Below, piece after piece: positions 10,331-21,329 of a stretch of 64,000 bases of DNA (within the stretch, counting starts at the first letter, position 1; every line of letters begins with the position of its first letter). This DNA is from Cordylochernes scorpioides. Taxonomy: Eukaryota > Arthropoda > Arachnida > Pseudoscorpiones > Chernetidae. Below the pieces are notes generated by a model that saw nothing but the letters and a program-made list of their open reading frames with translations, ran no database searches and was not told the origin of the DNA. The DNA is taken from contig CP092864.1 of NCBI GenBank assembly GCA_030710605.1, forward strand, positions 136,649,255 through 136,713,254. Reading direction: 5' to 3'. A program made the translations under genes and the position numbers.

Positions 10331-12822
10331 ATTTTGTCTTCTGCTTTCGAGCGAGTAGGTCTAGAACACATTCTCTCTGAATTTTCTCATTGTTGGTGGA
10401 AGAAACAGCACCAGTGATTATTTTGGCCGCTTTTGCTTGAACACTGTCTAGTCTTACTTTTAGTGATGAGCTTGAGGGAGCCCAGACCGGTGTTGCATAT
10501 TCCATTATCGGCCTTATTAAGGTGGTATATCTTGTTCTGAGAATTCTGGGTTTTGCTCCCCAATTTGTTCCACATAGCCTTCTCAGAATGTTTAGTTTTC
10601 TGATAGCTCTATTGAGGTGCTAATTATGTGTTCTGAAAATTCCAATTCCTCATCAATAATAATTAAAATAATTTTGTTGACATCTTGTCAATACATGCAC
10701 AGTCTGCACTATTAAAAAAAGATAATATGCATTATATACACTAGGTACAATGAATATGGCGCCTCTGCCAGCGCTGCAGAATTTGGTGGAGAATCGCCAG
10801 TGGGTCTCCAGCGACACCACGCATTTTGCGATCTACGATGAATACGTAGATCCCGTACTTCGCCGCTTAGGAGATGGTGATGGCGTGGTCCTCGAGACCA
10901 ACTTGAAAGATCCAGGACTGCAGTATCACACCTAGGTATTATGGATTTCTAATTTTTTCAATTATTTGTTTGTTTATGCTTATTTTGTGGTTATATTTAT
11001 GCCTTTTTCCCTGTGAGTGGAGAAGACGCATAGGTTTAGTTTTATTGGGTTTATGGTCATTTGTAGTTCCATTGCCCACTCTCCAGTCCTCTCATTGATG
11101 TGTTCAGTATTTTTACGATTTTTCTATGCTGCTACTTGTGTGCCATATGGCTATATCATCTGCATAACAGGCAACCTTTGTGTTTTCAGTGAGGTAAGGA
11201 TGGATGTCGTTAATATATAGCAGATAGAGTAGAAGACTGAGCACAGATCCCTGAGGTACACCAGCCCATGTTCTTCCTTCCTTGGAAAATTCTCCATTGA
11301 CCCGAACCTTTAACTTTCTTCCCCTTAAGAAGTCTGCAATCCAGATTAAGGTTTTTCCTCTTACTCCGATGTTGTGCAGCTTTTCACGTAATTTCTCCCT
11401 CCACACTCGATCAAAAGCTGAGGTCATATCAAGGAATATAGCCGTGGTCTTTGGCGGTTTTTCCTGGAAAGAATCTATTATTGATTGACAGAATGAGAAC
11501 AGTTGATCAGTCGTACAGTGCTGGGATCTATAGGCAGTTTGGTAGAGGTTTATTTTATTATTGTTAGTGAGCCAGACTATGAGCCTAGAGTGGATAATTC
11601 GTTCTGGTATTTTACAAAGTATGCTGGTGAGAGCAATTGGCCGATAGTTCTTGTATTCCCTGGCATCTTTGTTTGGCTTCAGTATTGGCACTATAATTGA
11701 TATCTTCCATTTCTTTGGTAGTTTACCAGTTTGCGATGAGATGTTCAGTATTCGTAGGAGTTGATTATTAGCGTTGTCTTCAAAGTGTTTGATCATTTAA
11801 CCAAAGATTAGATTATCTCTTGGTGACCTCTTGGATTTTTTTATTGATATGTTTAGCTCATTCAGTGTGAAGTCTCTCGAGAAAATATCTTGTTGATGGA
11901 AGTTTCTTGCTTGTTTAACTAACTGGTTTATATTATTTTTAGAGTCCTGTCTTCATTCTTATAGTTGAGTATGGAAGTGCTTGAAAGATATTCAGCATTT
12001 ATGTCAGCCATCTGTTTGTTCTCGTTCTCGCTGTTCTATTCATATCGGTTAGAGTATTGGAGGATTGGTGTTGGTTTTGATTGTTCTCTAACACTCTAAT
12101 CATATTCCAGTGTTGGCTGTCCTTACTTGGATCCATTTTTTTCGCAGAATTCTGCCATTTTTCTTGTTTACATATTCAAATTTCTTGTTCTATTTTGTGA
12201 CTAATTTCACTGAGTTCCTTTCTGTTTTCTTCTGTTTTATTTTTTTAAGAAGTTCTTTGATATTGTCTCTCTCTCTGAAATCATTGCCTCGATGTTGTGG
12301 TCCTTCCAGTAAGGTATCCACAGGTCTTTACGTCTACCTCTAGGTATCGATGCTTTTGCAGCTTTTGAAATGTTCGAAGAGAATTTTTCCAAGTTTTTGT
12401 CAAGCGTTCTGTAATTCAATTTTTCGTTGCACAGTTCTTCAAGCTTTTCTGTGAATTTTTTTCAAGTCGGCTTTCCAAAAGTTCCATGTTCTTTTATTCT
12501 AATGGACATTCTCAATTTTGAAGTTTAGGGTTGTTAAAATTGGTCTGTGGTCACTTATTGCACCTCTCAGGATTTTTCATTGTGTTGTGGGTGCGATGTT
12601 GTAATTTATCGCTGTGATGTCTATTGCGGATTCTGTGCCTGTGGACTTAGATAGGTAGGTGTTCTCTCCGTTATTTAACGGTGTAAGGTCGAGGTCGGTT
12701 AGCATGTCCTCAACCTGCTGACTTTTGTTATCCTGGACAGGTGATCCCCAAATTGAACTTTTGGCGTTAAATTCGCCGAGTATGATTGTGATATCCGAAG
12801 ACGCTTCACTTAATGTCTCTAT
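10330..12822 (-). pseudogene. Second Jockey-like LINE, decayed but with an intact RT-core frame
   Basis: The uninterrupted minus-strand frame 11113-11796 (227 codons) spans most of a reverse transcriptase: LPKKWKISIIVPILKP, NYRPIALTSILCKI, QTAYRSQHCTTDQL, IFLDMTSAFDRVW (catalytic Asp), GVPQGSVLS and CYADDIAIW (catalytic YADD intact). Upstream are a linker (12237-12419) and the end of the AP-endonuclease (GEFNAKSSIWGS and a later DITAIN at 12590-12820). Downstream RT thumb sequence (RYTTLIRPIMEYATPVW-like) lies at 10380-10640. The element is split at about 10640-10925 by foreign GC-rich DNA. Its 5' end stops at 12822, inside the Tc1 transposase, so it inserted into that gene. Confidence 0.78.
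10645..10935 (+). other. Unrecognised GC-rich segment with a 61-codon ORF, interrupting a LINE
   Basis: Bases 10750-10935 form an ATG-to-stop frame of 61 codons beginning MNMAPLPALQNL and ending KDPGLQYHT. I recognise no family. The segment is clearly GC-richer than its surroundings. It breaks the minus-strand LINE exactly after its YLGVIL motif (about 10925), so it arrived by insertion or by replacing LINE sequence. The preceding 100 bp are AT-rich. It could be an exon fragment carried in by a transposon (an AG precedes it at 10743-10744 and AG/GTATT follows at 10933), but no splice evidence beyond the dinucleotides exists. Confidence 0.35.
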
Positions 12823-13570
12823 TGTGTGTACCCATACAAAATTCAAAGATTTCACGAGCTGAAAGTTGGCGATTTTGAGATGCGTCAAGAATTCGCTGCA
12901 TGGATTTTCCGGCAAATTGATATTGATGAAAACTGGCTGTCGAATGTTCAGTGGACAGATGATGCTCACTTTTCTCTAAACGGAGAATTTAACATTCAAA
13001 ACAGCCGCATTTGGGCAACAGAAAACCCTAGGATATTTACAGAAATGCCACTTTACCAGCATAGAGTTACAGTTTTGTGTGGGTTCACTTCTTTTATTAT
13101 TGGGCCATTTTTCTTTGAAAAATCAATGGAAGAACTTTTAAAACATTTTTTGTAACTCTGGTGAACGTTATGTTCAACTCTTGGGAGAAAAGGGTATTCC
13201 CATATTGCAGGGCAAAAGCACTAAGCGAAATAACATTCATGAAAGATGGAGGACCTCCTCATATCTCCCGAGGTGCCAAATAATTGCTGAAGGATACGTT
13301 CGGTGAAAATCGTGTGATAAGTCGCCACTTTATATACCAGTGGCCTCCAATATCACCAGACTTGACGCCTTGCGATTTTTGTCTATGGGGGTACATTAAA
13401 TCGTGTGTTTATCGTTCTGGCCTACCACATTGGCCATGTTGAAGGCTTCTATCAGATGGCACGTTTTATCAATTTCAACAGATATGTTATTTAATGCTGT
13501 CCATTCTGTCATTTATCGTCTGCAGGCGGTGATTGAGAATAAAGGGTGCCACATTGAGCAAGGATTGTGA
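12823..13570 (+). pseudogene. Tc1/mariner-superfamily transposase, C-terminal two thirds, broken
   Basis: Frame 12823-13155 reads YPYKIQRFHELKVGDFEMRQ, then a first catalytic block with WTDDAHFSLNG, RIWATENPR and VTVLCGFTSFIIGPFFF. After a frameshift at about 13150 come GERYVQLLGEKGIPILQ, a DGGPPHISRG-like catalytic block at about 13240 and PISPDLTPCDFCLWGYIK at about 13345. A final segment near 13480-13565 ends LQAVIENKGCHIEQGL. This resembles the transposases with HPYHLQRVQEL starts common in insects and spiders. It lies between the long inverted repeats at 3561 and 14679 and is probably their original transposase, disrupted by LINE insertion at 12822. Confidence 0.7.
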
Positions 13571-14282
13571 CCTAATACAAGAGAGAAGGCAGTCACCTCA
13601 TGTATTATATTATCTACCAATATTTTGCAGCTCTTTGTGTTGGGATATGGGGATAATAAATGCTTGCCTCACATCTTGACTCTTTCTTTTGTGAACAGTA
13701 ATATTTTGTTTGTCATTTGCTCACATATTATGTCGTGCAAACCAGAGTGTTATAACTTCTCGAATAACACTGGTACACACAATTTTTCCCCTTATGTTTA
13801 GTTTTCGCTTTTCGCTCATTAGAAGAAATAGCATAAGGAATATTTTCTGTACACCAATAATTTTAGAAATTTTGTGAAAAAAAAAATACAAAATGATTTT
13901 ACTACCACGTTTTTCAACGCAAAAGGTCGATTTAAAAATTATTTTTATTTGAGGGGACACATTTTTTGAAATTGTGTACAGTATAATAAACAATGATAAC
14001 ATTTGACAAGCCCATAGGATATTTGGAATAAAGTACGACAAATATATTTTGTCACTCCCCTCTATATTTCATTTGTTGGATCATGACAAATATCCAGTTA
14101 AATAGTCAAGGGTCGCCAATCAGTCAAGAAACTACACATTTCTTATAGCAAGAAATCCTAATAATAGTGCCATCATAATTTTTGGTACTATATTAACATT
14201 TCAAAAATTCGTGTATTGATATCAGCAGTGTTTTTCAAACATTCAATCTATTTCACAAAACCCCATATAAAATATAAATATT
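13571..14282. other. Non-coding interior of the long-TIR element
   Basis: AT-rich sequence between the transposase remnant and the right inverted repeat. No coding motif or further repeat structure is recognised. Short open frames here have no family resemblance. Confidence 0.4.
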
Positions 14283-14679
14283 TTTGCTACATGTTTAAAT
14301 TTGCATTTACCTATTTTACATATCTCTGATTGTATTTGAAAATCGTTAACCAATTCTTCATACTTTTGGCGAAGTGGTGTTTTATTAATTTGTTATTTGA
14401 TATTATTAGGGTTCTTTCCTGGTATTCAAAAAGGGAAAATACGTGTCGATCAGTTATATTTTTCAATTTATCAAACAATTTGGCCGCTGAATCTCTGATT
14501 CTGGTAGAGCGCCATCTGGCGAATAAAATTGTAACTAAAATCAATTTCGAATTTTTCATTATTTGCCATAAAAATTCCCATTGCATCCTGAATACAATGG
14601 TGTTTACCGCATTGCTCTAGCGCAAATATTCGCGGAGTTATTAATTTTTAAAATAGTGCGGGACTTTTGGATCACCCTG
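14283..14679 (-). repeat. Right long terminal inverted repeat
   Basis: Reverse complement of 3561-3965, ending CACCCTG before TA at 14680. See the composite element for the structural argument. Confidence 0.8.
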
Positions 14680-14880
14680 TATTATATAAAGTTAATTTAT
14701 CAAAATTGGAAATTATTATAGACGCGTATGATTCTGAACCAGGCCCTACCATTAATTTTTCCATTACAGTAAGGGCAGTAGTAATTGTTTATTTTAAAAA
14801 AGAATCATACAGGTCTATAATAGTTTCCAATTTTGATAACAGATGGCGTGCTAATGCATCATAAAGTTAATTTATAATAC
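14680..14880. repeat. Palindromic MITE fragment (P2-related)
   Basis: The arms ATTATTATAGACGCGTATG (about 14711) and its near-inverse with CATACAGGTCTATAATAG (about 14806-14822) flank a centre containing CCAGGCCCTACCATT and AGTAAGGGCAGTAG. The centre matches the P2 palindrome family best seen at 59537-60010 and 50990-51130. Confidence 0.55.
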
Positions 14881-15268
14881 AATATAATACGTTTTATGAT
14901 TGTAAAACGACGTATGAAAGTTTATTTTTCGGTTTTCATATCATACCGATATTTAGAAATGGAATTTTGAATGATATATGGACATAAGATTTCTTATACG
15001 AGTATACCACTAAGAGCAAAGCTGTCCTGGAACCAATCTATGTTGTATAACACCACCAAGGACAACTTGCTCTGGAATTGTTGCTTGGGAAAGCCGGAAG
15101 AAAGATAAACTGTTCCAGTTGGACTTGTCTGAAAGCCGCTTTGGACGAAGATAAGCTGGAGATTATGGGATGTCACAGTTCTTTGCGACATAGCACAGTT
15201 CAACAAACATCCACAGGTTGACGCTAAAACCGAAAAACAATTTAAACAATCTCAACACATTTCTGATA
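14881..15268. other. Unassigned AT-rich segment
   Basis: A 70-codon open frame on the minus strand (14994-15206) has no recognisable motif. The start of the segment (AATACAATATAATACG.., then GATTGTAAAACG) resembles the flanks of the 289-bp SINE unit at 22296-22330. No gene is supported. Confidence 0.35.
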
Positions 15269-15640
15269 CAGTAGAATCTCCATGTAAATGACACCTAATT
15301 GAAGAGCCAAAGTGTCCTTTCCTTCGGTTCCAAAATCACTTTATTAGGTACCGCTCAACAAGAGCAACATAGTTTATGATAATTGTAACAATGAATAATA
15401 TGTGAAGGTTATTAACATATTAAACAAATTGTCAACGTGGGATTTAATCCCAGTTCATGACTGTCGGGAATCGAGGGTGTTACCCACTCGTCCACCGACT
15501 ATGGTGTCCTTTAGGGAGGGGTGTCCTCTTACCGGAGAGTTGTTAAATAGTAAAAATGGTTATTTTTGCAAATGAAAACTATTTTTTTTTTGTAGAGAGG
15601 TGTCCTCTAGCGAGAGTTTCCTCTCATGGAGGTTCTACTG
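15269..15640. mobile_element. MITE-A copy carrying a SINE insertion
   Basis: TA-flanked terminal inverted repeats CAGTAGAATCTCCATG and CATGGAGGTTCTACTG bound a MITE whose interior matches MITE-A (GTGTCCTTT.., CTCTTACCGG.., TTAAATAGTAAAAATGG). A 183-bp insert at 15321-15503 interrupts it. The TA target and CAGT-start ends are typical of pogo/Tc1-type elements. Confidence 0.75.
15321..15503 (-). repeat. tRNA-derived SINE with 9-bp target duplication
   Basis: The insert is flanked by direct GTGTCCTTT at 15312-15320 and 15504-15512. On the minus strand the head (about 15503 down to 15425) has an A-box-like GGTGGACGAGTGGG and a B-box-like GGGATTAAATCCC, and resembles a Ser/Leu-type tRNA. The remaining ~100 bp are an AT-rich body. 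This is a different SINE from the 289-bp unit at 22605. Confidence 0.55.
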
Positions 15641-15778
15641 TATATTTATTATATTTTATATATATTTGACTATTGACCACCCGATAAATATATATTTAAA
15701 ATATTATTATTAAATTACCGCCATCTATCGCTAAAAATTATAAACATTTTTTTAACGATACTCTTTTCTTTTAATATA

Positions 15779-16321
15779 CACTCATGGACAAAACTTAAGG
15801 AAGTTGTACCTTTCAGCATGTATATCGGGATTCAGACAATAACTCTGAAAGATACACTCATGGACAAAACTTAAGGAAGTTATACCTTTTAGCATGTATA
15901 TCGGGATTCAGACAATATCTCTGAAAGATATTACAGTGACCTTTATTGAAGACACACGAGTTAACCAAATGTGAACAAAATTGACTATAAGAGATGCATT
16001 ATATAAAGATTATTTTAAAAATATATATCGATATTGAAGACAATATACACTCATGGACAGTACTTAAGGATGTGGAATGCCTTTGATGTCGCCGGTCGTC
16101 TGAATTTTAAAGGAGACAGAGGCAATTTTGTTCACACTTGGTTATCTCGTGCTTCTTCAATAAAGGTCCCTGTAATATCTTTCAGAGTTATTGTCTGAAT
16201 CCCGATATACATGGTAAAAGGTACAACTTCCTTAAGTTTTGTCTATGAGTGCATCTTTCACAGTTATTGTCTGAATCCTGATAGACATGGTAAAAGGTAC
16301 AACTTCCTTAAGTTTTGTCCA
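15779..16321. repeat. Cluster of nested MITE-E copies
   Basis: Elements with the end CACTCATGGACAAAACTTAA and TA flanks are stacked here. Starts lie at 15779, 15855 and 16048. One complete copy spans 16048-16251 (204 bp, right end CTTAAGTTTTGTCTATGAGTG). A further right end ends at about 16320. The interior includes GATGTCGCCGGTCGTCTG and CCTTTATTGAAG. The same MITE recurs at 47804-48127 and 58727-59001. It is a non-coding Tc1/mariner-type MITE. Confidence 0.7.
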
Positions 16322-16728
16322 ATTTTGGATATGGACATTGAAGATAACAATATAGTTAGTCATTGTAAGTTATTGTATTGTCACTAAATAATGGACAAAA
16401 CTGTTGTCAGTATATCAACTAAAATATTTGGCTAGGTCATTACTCCTTAACTTTCTTGAAGAATATCTCTTGTAAAATTGATATCACGTTTTGTATTCTA
16501 ATGATTTTGTTAATATATTATTTTTAACTTAAACTTTTCGAATACTTGTCTTCTCTGCCGTGACATTTGGTGGAGATGCTGGGTAGATTAGGGAAGACAA
16601 ACTGAAGATCGCCTAAAAGTCATTGAGGGCATGGGCGCATGTCTTAAATAAAGTGCTGTGTCATTCTGAAGTTTATCTTTCCTTAATTTATGCGTGACAA
16701 TATTGATACATCAACAATTTTTGAACAG
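16322..16728. other. Unassigned sequence, possible LTR-related remnant
   Basis: Contains CCGTGACATTTGGTGGAGATG at about 16558, reminiscent of the primer-binding area downstream of some Gypsy LTRs, and an AATAAAGTGCTGTG motif at 16648. No LTR pair or coding domain is visible, so this is only a suggestion. Confidence 0.25.
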
Positions 16729-17000
16729 TTGTTGCTGTTGTGTCCAATGAAGAGTCTCAGATGTCTCCGTACATCTCTATCACAGCAGTCGTAATGTCTT
16801 CTATCTTGGGTGTATAAAGCTGCTGTTCTGGGTCCATGTTAGTTTTCTGTTGTTTTTGTTGTGTCCAATGGAGAGCCTCAGATATCTCCATACATCTCTC
16901 TCACAGCAATTGCTATGTCCTCTATGTTGGGTGTGTAAAGCAATTGCTCTGGGTCCATGTCAATTTTCTGCAAGGCTGCGGCCATTGTCAGGTCAAATGA
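16729..17000 (-). repeat. Two tandem LINE 3'-end fragments
   Basis: The minus strand encodes the LINE tail AAALQKIDMDPEQLLY, then IEDIAIAVREMYGDI, stop and the CAACAACA 3' UTR. A second truncated tail follows immediately (16735-16850). Same family as 1683-2035 and 4112-4260. Confidence 0.6.
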
Positions 17001-17547
17001 CATAACGCGATGAGTGTAGAGCGATATATTCACTTCCTGGTACAACCTGGGTGGTGGCATCGTCTGGTGTTATCTCCCAGAGAGAAAGTACTTAGCAGAC
17101 GAAATTTTAAATTTGTCCAAACATGGTTATCATCATCATTTTATTAGTATCATCCTGGTAAATATACAGCTATATCTGCGATCCTGATTGGCTGATATCT
17201 TTTTAAAGATGAACCAATAAAAGATAAGAGAGTGGTCTTACGTTGATTTTTGAGAGCCAGTCTCTGAGTCATTTGATTAGAAAGAAATCCGTTTTTAAGC
17301 CGCTCATTTAAAAAACAAAACGAAATTCGTCAGCGATGAGAAATATATATGGGAGAGCCTAGCTCATCAGTGATTAACCTCTTCAGCGGTTTCGCCAGTT
17401 TATTAAACTGTTGTACTACTGTATTTATCTGTTCTGTTTATAATAGCAAGCGCAATTTTCATTGCCAATACAGAAGAGAAATTTAGCTCAGTCAAACGAT
17501 TGAGCTAGGGACGATATATATAGGCATATTGCATCCCCATTGTCAAT
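17001..17547. other. Mixed non-coding sequence before the array
   Basis: Contains a piece of the P2 palindrome family at 17350-17420 (CTCATCAGTG..AGCGGTTTCGCCAG) and a stray TTTTCATTGCCAATACAG at about 17456, identical to the array unit boundary. Otherwise unrecognised. Confidence 0.4.
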
Positions 17548-17629
17548 ACAGTAGAACCTCCTTGAGAGGACATCTATTTATAAAGGACAGTTTACATTGC
17601 CAATACAGTAGAACCTCCATGAGAGGACA

Positions 17630-18050
17630 TTCTATATACAGTTACGAGCGTCATTCCTCATCTCCTAATCAATCAGTCATCAGTTTTCATCTCTGTCACC
17701 GTTTGCTTTCTTTTTGGAATGGCGCCCTCCTATTGGTTGGCTACGGTCACGCCACCTTTGCCCCCCCCCCCACTCGCTATTTCGTCTTTGTAACTATTGT
17801 GTTGGAGCGGGTCGCTCCCTAAATAAATGCATATATTAGATAATAACCAAATGGAATCCTCTCTTTCTTTTTCCCAGTAAGAGACGCCTACGGAAGCCAA
17901 CAGTACATAGACAGATAAAGCACATAGGCTATAGTTATTAACTAACATATGCAATTATTTAAGGCGCCAATTTATAATTGTAACAAATAGTATTTGAATC
18001 AAAACATTCAATCGGGTAAAACACGGGCGTTGCCCGGGTCATTCGGCTAG
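17630..18050 (+). mobile_element. Hel-A Helitron copy 1
   Basis: Begins TTCTATATACAGTTACGAGC and ends with the hairpin CGGGCGTTGCCCG, then GGTCATTCGGCTAG. Host flanks ..GAGAGGACA and TCTATCTATAAAGG rejoin to an uninterrupted 57-bp unit, so insertion was exactly between A and T without duplication. Non-autonomous, 421 bp. Confidence 0.85.
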
Positions 18051-19931
18051 TCTATCTATAAAGGACAGCTTACATTGCCAATACAGTAGAACCTCCATGA
18101 GAGGACATCTATTTATAAAGGACAGTTTACATTGCCAATACAGTAGAACCTCCATGAGAGGATATTTCTCTATAAAGGACAGTTTACATTGCCAATACAG
18201 TAGAACCTCCATGAGAGGATATTTCTCTATAAAGGACAGTTTACATTGCCAATACAGTAGAACCTCCATGAGAGGACATCTATCTATAAAGGACAGCTTA
18301 CATTGCCAATACAGTAGAACCTCCATGAGAGGACATCTATCTATAAAGGACAGTTTACATTGCCAATACAGTAGAACCTAGATGAGAGGACACCTCTCTA
18401 CAAAGGACAGTTTTTATTGCCAATACAGTAGAACCTACATGAGAGGACATCTATCTATAAAGGACAGTTTGCATTGCCAATACAGTAGAACCTCGATGAG
18501 AGGACATCTATCTATAAAGGACAGCTTACATTGTCAATACAGTAGAACCTACATGAGAGGACATTTATCTATAAAGGACAGCTTACATTGCCCATACAGT
18601 AGAGCCTACATGAGAGGACATCTACCTATAAAGGACAGTTTACATTGCCAATACAGTAGAAACTCCATGAGAGGACATCTATCTTTAAAGGACAGCTTAC
18701 ATTGCCAATACAGTAGAACCTACATGAGAGGACATCTATCTATAAAGGACAGTTTACATTGCCAATACAGTAGAACCTCCATGAGAGGACATTTCTATAC
18801 AAAGGACAGTTTTCATTGCCAATACAGTAGAACCTCCATGAGAGGATATTTCTCTTAAAAAGACAGTTTTCATTGCCAATACAGAAGAACCTCCATGAGA
18901 GGACATCTATCTATAAAGGACAGTTCACCTTGCCAATACATCAGAACCTACATGAGAGGACATCTATCTATAAAGGACAGCTTACATTGCCAATACAGTA
19001 GAACCTACATGAGAGGACATCTATCTATAAAGGACAGTTTACATTGCCAATACAGTAGAACCTCCATGAGAGTACATCTATCTATAAAGGACAGTTTACA
19101 TTGCCAATACAGTAGAACCTCCATGAGAGGACATCTATCTATAAAGGACAGCTTACATTGCCAATACAGTAGAACCTCCATGAGAGGATATTTCTCTATA
19201 AAGGACAGTTCACATTGCCAATACAGTAGAACCTCCATGAGAGGATATTTCTCTATAAAAGACAGTTTTCATTGCCAATACAGTAGAACCTCCATGAGAG
19301 GATATTTCTCTATAAAGGACAGTTCACATTGCCAATACAGTAGAACCTCTATGAGAGGATATTTCTCTATAAAAGACCGTTTTCATTGCCAATACAGTAG
19401 AACCTACATGAGAGGACACCTCTCTACAAAGGACAGTTTTCATTGCCAAAACAGTAGAACCTCCATGAGAGGACACCTCTCTACAAAGGACAGTTTTCAT
19501 TGCCAATACAGTAGAACCTCCATGAGAGGATATTTATCTATAAAGGAAAGTTTTCATTGCCAATACAGTAGAACTTCCATGAGAGGATATCCCTCTATAA
19601 AAGAAAGTTTTCATTGCCAATACAGTAGAACCTCCATGAGAGGATATTTCTCTATAAAAGACAGTTTTCTTTGCCAATACAGTAGAACCTCCATGAGAGG
19701 ACATCTATCTATAAAGGACAGTTTACATTGCCAATACAGTAGAACCTCTATGAGAGGATATTTCTCTATTAAAGACAGTTTTCATTACCAATACAGTAGA
19801 ACCTCCATGAGAGGATATTTCTCTATAAAGGACAGTTTTCATTGCCAATACAGTAGAACCTCCATGAGAGGATATTTCTCTATAAAGGACAGTTTTCATT
19901 GCCAATACAGTAGAACCTCGTTGAGAGGATA

Positions 19932-20374
19932 TTCTATATACAGTTACGAGCGTCATTCCTCATCTCCTAATCAATCAGTCAGTTTTCATCTCTGTCACCA
20001 TTTGCTTTTTTTTTTTTTGGAATGGCGCCCTCCTATTAGTTGGCTACAGTCACGCCACCTTTGCCCCCCACCCCCCCCCATCATGCCCCCCCCCCACTCG
20101 CTATTTCGTCTTTGTAACTATTGTGTTGGAGCGGGTCGCTCCCTGAATAAATGCATATATTAGATAATAACAAAATGGAATCCTCTCTTTCTTTTTCCCA
20201 GTAAGAGACGCCTACGGAAGCCAACAGTACATAGACAGATAAAGCACATAGGCTATAGTTATTAACTAACATATGCAATTATTTAAGGCGCCAATTTATA
20301 ATTGTAACAAATAGTATTTGAATCAAAACATTCAATCGGGTAAAACACGGGCGTTGCCCGGGTCATTCGGCTAG
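19932..20374 (+). mobile_element. Hel-A Helitron copy 2
   Basis: Same ends as copy 1. The flanks are ..TTGAGAGGATA and TTTCCCTATAAAGG. It carries T- and C-homopolymer tracts that differ in length from the other copies. Confidence 0.85.
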
Positions 20375-20887
20375 TTTCCCTATAAAGGACAGTTTTCATT
20401 GCCAATACAGTAGAACCTCCATGAGAGGATATTTTTCTATAAAGGACAGTTTTCATTGCCATTACAGTAGAACCTCCATGAGAGGATATTTCTCTATAAA
20501 GGACAGTTTTCATTGCCAATACAGTAGAACCTCCATGAGAGGATATTTCTCTATAAAAGACAGTTTTCTTTGCCAATACAGTAGAACCTCCATGAGAGGA
20601 CATCTATCTATAAAGGACAGTTTACATTGCCAATACAGTAGAACCTCTATGAGAGGATATTTCTCTATAAAAGAAAGTTTTCATTGTCAATACAGTAGAA
20701 CCTCTATGAGAGGATATTTCTCTATAAAAGACAGTTTTCATTGCCAATACAGTAGAACCTCCAAGAGAGGATATTTCTCTATAAAGGATAGTTTTCATTG
20801 CCAATACAGTAGAACCTCCATGAGAGGATATTTCTCTATAAAGGACAGTTTTCATTGCCAATACAGTAGAACCTCGTTGAGAGGATA

Positions 20888-21329
20888 TTCTATATACAGT
20901 TACGAGCGTCATTCCTCATCTCCTAATCAATCAGTCAGTTTTCATCTCTGTCACCGTTTGCTTTTTTTTTTGGAATGGCGCCCTCCTATTAGTTGGCTAC
21001 AGTCACGCCACCTTTGCCCCCCCCCCCCCCCCCCCATCATGCCCCCCCCACTCGCTATTTCGTCTTTGTAACTATTGTGTTGGAGCGGGGTCGCTCCCTG
21101 AATAAATGCATATATTAGATAATAACAAAATGGAATCCTCTCTTTCTTTTTCCCAGTAAGAGACGCCTACGGAAGCCAACAGTACATAGACAGATAAAGC
21201 ACATAGGCTATAGTTATTAACTAACATATGCAATTATTTAAGGCGCCAATTTATAATTGTAACAAATAGTATTTGAATCAAAACATTCAATCGGGTAAAA
21301 CACGGGCGTTGCCCGGGTCATTCGGCTAG
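20888..21329 (+). mobile_element. Hel-A Helitron copy 3
   Basis: Flanked by the same TTGAGAGGATA / TTTCCCTAT junctions as copy 2. It ends ..CGGCTAG at 21329. Confidence 0.85.

Larger units (their letters stand above)
3561..14679. mobile_element. 11.1-kb nested Tc1/mariner-like element with ~400-bp inverted terminal repeats
   Basis: The left end begins CAGGGGTGATCCAAAAGTCC after a TA at 3559-3560. The right end finishes with the inverse (GGACTTTTGGATCACCCTG) before a TA at 14680-14681. The inverted arms match for about 400 bp (3561-3965 against 14283-14679). A decayed Tc1/mariner-type transposase lies inside at 12823-13570. The space between left arm and transposase is filled by LINE remnants at 4112-12822, so the original element was probably a few kb and was inflated by later insertions. 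The transposase N-terminal half is not visible. Confidence 0.7.

Noticed and set aside
12826..13155. A host gene with a start at 12826
   Set aside because: The content is the middle of a Tc1/mariner transposase (WTDDAHF block); the apparent start is internal and the N-terminus is cut by a LINE.
14994..15206. 70-codon minus-strand frame between repeats
   Set aside because: No recognisable domain and no splice or start context; not enough to call a gene.
16550..16680. Gypsy LTR/primer-binding site
   Set aside because: Only a short resemblance (TTTGGTGGAGATG); no second LTR, gag or pol nearby, so not claimed as an element.
18895..20163. A 422-codon open frame and similar long frames throughout 18-26 kb on both strands
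   Set aside because: They arise because the repeat unit is 57 bp (divisible by 3) and lacks stops. The frames have a 19-residue period, exist on both strands, and run into Helitron sequence.
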